A DNA stretch of 33,808 nt from Thermoplasmata archaeon (GTDB lineage Archaea > Thermoplasmatota > Thermoplasmata > Lutacidiplasmatales > UBA184), in the NCBI GenBank assembly GCA_021827405.1, contig JAKAVY010000020.1:1-33808 (forward strand). Direction: 5' to 3'. Shown here piece after piece: positions 31,678-33,808 of the stretch (the stretch's first letter is position 1; each line of letters begins with the position of its first letter). The position numbers and the translations under genes are program-made. Under the pieces are notes generated by a model that saw only the letters and a program-made list of their open reading frames with translations, did no database searches and was not told the DNA's origin.

Positions 31678-33060
31678 GTGCCCGTCCTTGGACGGCCCCC
31701 GGGCCCCGGCTCCGTCTCCCGGCCCGCCCCGGAGGAGGTGTACTCCGGCCGGATCCTCCGGGACGGCCGCCTCGTGACCGCGGACGTGGGGGTCGCGGGG
31801 GGAGAGATCGTGGCCGTCAAAGTGAGCCTCTCCGGCGGCAAGCGCCGCGACCTGGGCGAACAGGTCCTCCTTCCCTCCGCCGTGGACCTGCATGTCCACT
31901 TCCGGGACCCGGGCCCCCCCGGTGCCGGGGAGAGCTTCGATACCGGGACCCTCCAGGCCGCCTACGGGGGGGTGGGGGCGGTGGTGGACATGCCCAACAC
32001 CCTCCCCCCGGTCGACTCCTTAGAGCACCTGGAAGAGAAGGAGGGACGCGCCCACGGCCATGCCCGCTGCGACGTGCTCCTCTACGCCGCTTTGCTGCCC
32101 CGGAGCCCGGTGGAGGCCCTGGGGACCCGCGCCGCGGGCTTCAAGCTCTTCCTCTCTCCCACCACCGGGGACCTGCCCATTCCCTCCTGGGAGGAGCTTC
32201 CCGCCTTGCTGGAACGTGTGGCGGCCAGTCGTCTTCCCCTGCATGTCCACGCGGAGGACCCCCTGGCCTTCGGGGACCTCGGGGCGGCCGGGGACGCCCG
32301 GGCCTGGGACCGGGCCCGCCCGGCCCTGAGCGAGGAGAGGGCGCTCTCCCGGCTGCTTCCCGGCCCGGCCTCGCTGAAGCTCCACCTCGCCCACCTGACC
32401 ACCCAAAAGGGCGTGGAGCTCGCCCGCTCCTTCGGAGTGAGCGCGGAGGTCACCCCCCAACATCTGCTGTTGTCCGCCCCCGCCTCCCCGGACGGCCGGT
32501 GGAAGGTGAATCCCCCCTTGCGGGACGAAGGCGAGCGGGCGGCCCTCTATGGGGAGTTCACCCAGGGACGGGTGCCGATGCTCGCGAGCGATCATGCCCC
32601 TCACCCCCTGGCCGAGAAGGAGCGCCCCTTTCCCCTGGCCCCGGCGGGGATGCCCGGGGTAGAGACCACCTTCCCCCTGTTCCTGGCGAAGGTCCGGGAG
32701 CAGGAGCTTTCGCTCTCGGGGCTGGTGGGGGCCTTCTGCGAGCGGCCGGCCCGGTTCCTGGGACTCCCCCGGGGAGGGATCGTCCCCGGAAGGGAGGCGA
32801 ACTTCCTGGCCGTGGACTTCCGGGCGGTCCGCCGGATCCGGGCCGAGGACCTCCACGCCCCCTGCGGCTGGACCCCGTTCGAAGGGTTCCGCGGGATCTT
32901 CCCGACCCTCCACCTCCTCCGCGGGGAGGTCCTCCTCTCCGAGGGGGAGTACGTGGGTTCGCCCCACGGCCGGGTCCTCAGGCCCGGGGACCTACCCCCG
33001 GGGCCGACGCTGCGACCGTGGACCGGGCTCCCGGCCGAAGCGTCCCCGGGCCCTCCCTGA
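31678..33060 (+). CDS. pyrC: Dihydroorotase
   Basis: A 460-residue zinc amidohydrolase that cyclises carbamoyl-aspartate to dihydroorotate in pyrimidine synthesis. GTG 31678 is chosen for its promoter spacing. Metal and substrate residues are all visible: HVHFRDPG (His72, His74, Arg76), MPNTLP substrate loop, Lys156 in GFKLF (the carboxylated bridging lysine), His191 in HVHAED, His239 in HLAHLTT, KVNPPLR, and catalytic Asp305 in ASDHAPH. The HxHxRDPG form is that of class I dihydroorotases, which are about 420-450 residues long. The N-terminal 20 residues are a Pro-rich extension. purM is nearby, but no other pyrimidine gene lies in the window. It converges on the DedA-type gene, 76 bp away. 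Confidence 0.95.
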   Translation: MPVLGRPPGPGSVSRPAPEEVYSGRILRDGRLVTADVGVAGGEIVAVKVSLSGGKRRDLGEQVLLPSAVDLHVHFRDPGPPGAGESFDTGTLQAAYGGVGAVVDMPNTLPPVDSLEHLEEKEGRAHGHARCDVLLYAALLPRSPVEALGTRAAGFKLFLSPTTGDLPIPSWEELPALLERVAASRLPLHVHAEDPLAFGDLGAAGDARAWDRARPALSEERALSRLLPGPASLKLHLAHLTTQKGVELARSFGVSAEVTPQHLLLSAPASPDGRWKVNPPLRDEGERAALYGEFTQGRVPMLASDHAPHPLAEKERPFPLAPAGMPGVETTFPLFLAKVREQELSLSGLVGAFCERPARFLGLPRGGIVPGREANFLAVDFRAVRRIRAEDLHAPCGWTPFEGFRGIFPTLHLLRGEVLLSEGEYVGSPHGRVLRPGDLPPGPTLRPWTGLPAEASPGPP

Positions 33061-33136
33061 GGGAACGGCCGGCCGAGCCGGGCCCCGGTGCACCGGGACG
33101 AGCTCCTCGCCCCGGGCCGTTCGGGACCGCGCCATC

Positions 33137-33808
33137 TCAGGGCTTCCCGGGGTCCCCGGCTACGCCCGGGGCCGGACCCTTCGCCCGGTCGTCCCGTCGG
33201 CTCCGGCGGAAGCGCAGGTAGAGCCAGACCCCCAGGACCCCCGCCGCGACCACGAGGACGATGTCCAGGACGTTGAAGTAGGGGACGAGGACCGAATAGT
33301 CCGCCCCCAGTACGGTGCCCAGGTAGACCAGCAGGAGGGTGAAGGGGATGGACCCCAGGACGGTGTAGAGCGAGAACCGGCCCCGGGACATCTCCGCCGT
33401 TCCCGCCGGGTAGGAGATGTAGGCCCGGGCCAGCGGAAGCATCCGGCAGAGCAGGACGGTGATCGGTCCGTAGTGCTCGAAGTACCGGTGCATCCGGTCG
33501 AGCTCCCGCTCCCCCACCCCGAAGCGCCGGCCCAGCCGGAGGACGAGGGGTCGTCCGCCCCAGCGGCCCACCTCCTCGGCCAGGAGCGCACCGGCCAGGC
33601 CGCCGAGGACGGCCACCGTGACCACCGTCGGCCAGGTGAAGCCCGCCGCCCCCTCCACGATGAGGAAGCCGGCGAAGGGCAAGATGACCTCGCTGGGGAG
33701 AGGCGGGATGCCAAAGCTCTCCACCAGCATCAGGGCGAAGAGGCCCGGGAGGCCCAGGGTGTTGAGGACCCAGAGCAGGCCGGAGATGAGGGAGCCTACC
33801 AGCGTGAA
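33137..33808 (-). CDS. DedA/VTT-domain membrane protein (5' part outside the window)
   Basis: The frame is open to the right edge, and the residues before the first Met (LNTLGLPGLFALMLVESFG) are typical DedA sequence, so the start lies beyond the window; at least 223 residues are present. The signature ESFGIPPLPSEVILPFAG matches the family's E-x(n)-P-x-P-S-E motif. The later LCRMLPLARAYISYPAGTAEMSRGRF segment corresponds to the conserved Arg-containing re-entrant region (R-x-x-P..R....AG), followed by helices FTLLLVYLGTVLGA and a final helix with a basic tail. DedA proteins are polytopic membrane proteins linked to lipid scrambling or transport. The specific role here is unknown. Confidence 0.9.
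   Translation of the reverse strand, partial: FTLVGSLISGLLWVLNTLGLPGLFALMLVESFGIPPLPSEVILPFAGFLIVEGAAGFTWPTVVTVAVLGGLAGALLAEEVGRWGGRPLVLRLGRRFGVGERELDRMHRYFEHYGPITVLLCRMLPLARAYISYPAGTAEMSRGRFSLYTVLGSIPFTLLLVYLGTVLGADYSVLVPYFNVLDIVLVVAAGVLGVWLYLRFRRSRRDDRAKGPAPGVAGDPGKP

Noticed and set aside
1-33808. tRNA or rRNA genes, CRISPR arrays, insertion sequences, phage genes
   Set aside because: No T-loop or cloverleaf pattern, no short regularly spaced repeats, and no transposase or integrase motif was found by reading the sequence and its translations; a covariance-model scan was not possible.

Overview
The window is from a GC-rich archaeon, most likely a member of the Thermoplasmatota (terrestrial, possibly acid-adapted). 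The case rests on four observations. The elongation factor 2, S7 and S12 proteins are of archaeal type. The DNA polymerase is family B. TATA-like boxes sit about 26 nt upstream of many start codons, suggesting leaderless transcripts. There are many large, threonine/serine/glycine-rich, sequon-rich surface proteins with PKD, Kelch and InlB-like repeats, a style I associate with Thermoplasmata genomes. The assignment comes from style and gene content, not from a phylogeny. I see no tRNA, rRNA, CRISPR array, transposase or phage gene.

Layout. Positions 1-2,480 (minus strand) hold a small zinc-ribbon protein, a poorly coding stretch with one ORF lacking a start codon, and an unrecognised membrane-anchored exported protein. 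Positions 2,774-6,630 (minus) are a two-gene permease operon. Its first gene is a fusion of a signal anchor, six Kelch-like repeats, a PKD domain, a transmembrane helix and a DppB-type ABC permease. Its second gene is a DppC-type permease that starts within an ATGA overlap. Positions 6,835-7,248 (plus) encode a small exported protein at an AT-rich promoter. AIM24-like and Nudix-like genes follow on the minus strand, then a three-gene translation operon transcribed S12, S7, EF-2 (12,217 down to 8,850) from its own strong TATA box. Positions 12,394-16,133 (minus) are a second, paralogous Kelch-PKD-permease/DppC operon. Diverging from it are a membrane-tethered sedolisin-type (S53) peptidase with a C-terminal PKD domain (16,367-20,287) and a large InlB-repeat surface protein (20,316-23,654).

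The right third is housekeeping: a DoxX/DoxD-like membrane protein, a family 4 uracil-DNA glycosylase, DNA polymerase B, an EamA-type transporter, PurM, a KaiC/GvpD-like RecA-superfamily ATPase, dihydroorotase, and a DedA-type membrane protein that runs off the right edge.

How the parts may work together (inference). The two Kelch-permease operons and the tethered sedolisin look like a surface module for digesting proteins outside the cell and importing peptides. Neither operon carries the usual solute-binding protein or the two ATPases, so the extracellular beta-propeller may replace or supplement the binding protein, with ATPases supplied from elsewhere. The other notable point is EF-2. It has lost both the P-loop Asp (now His) and the switch I Gly (now Leu), two residues that line the monovalent-cation site in translational GTPases.
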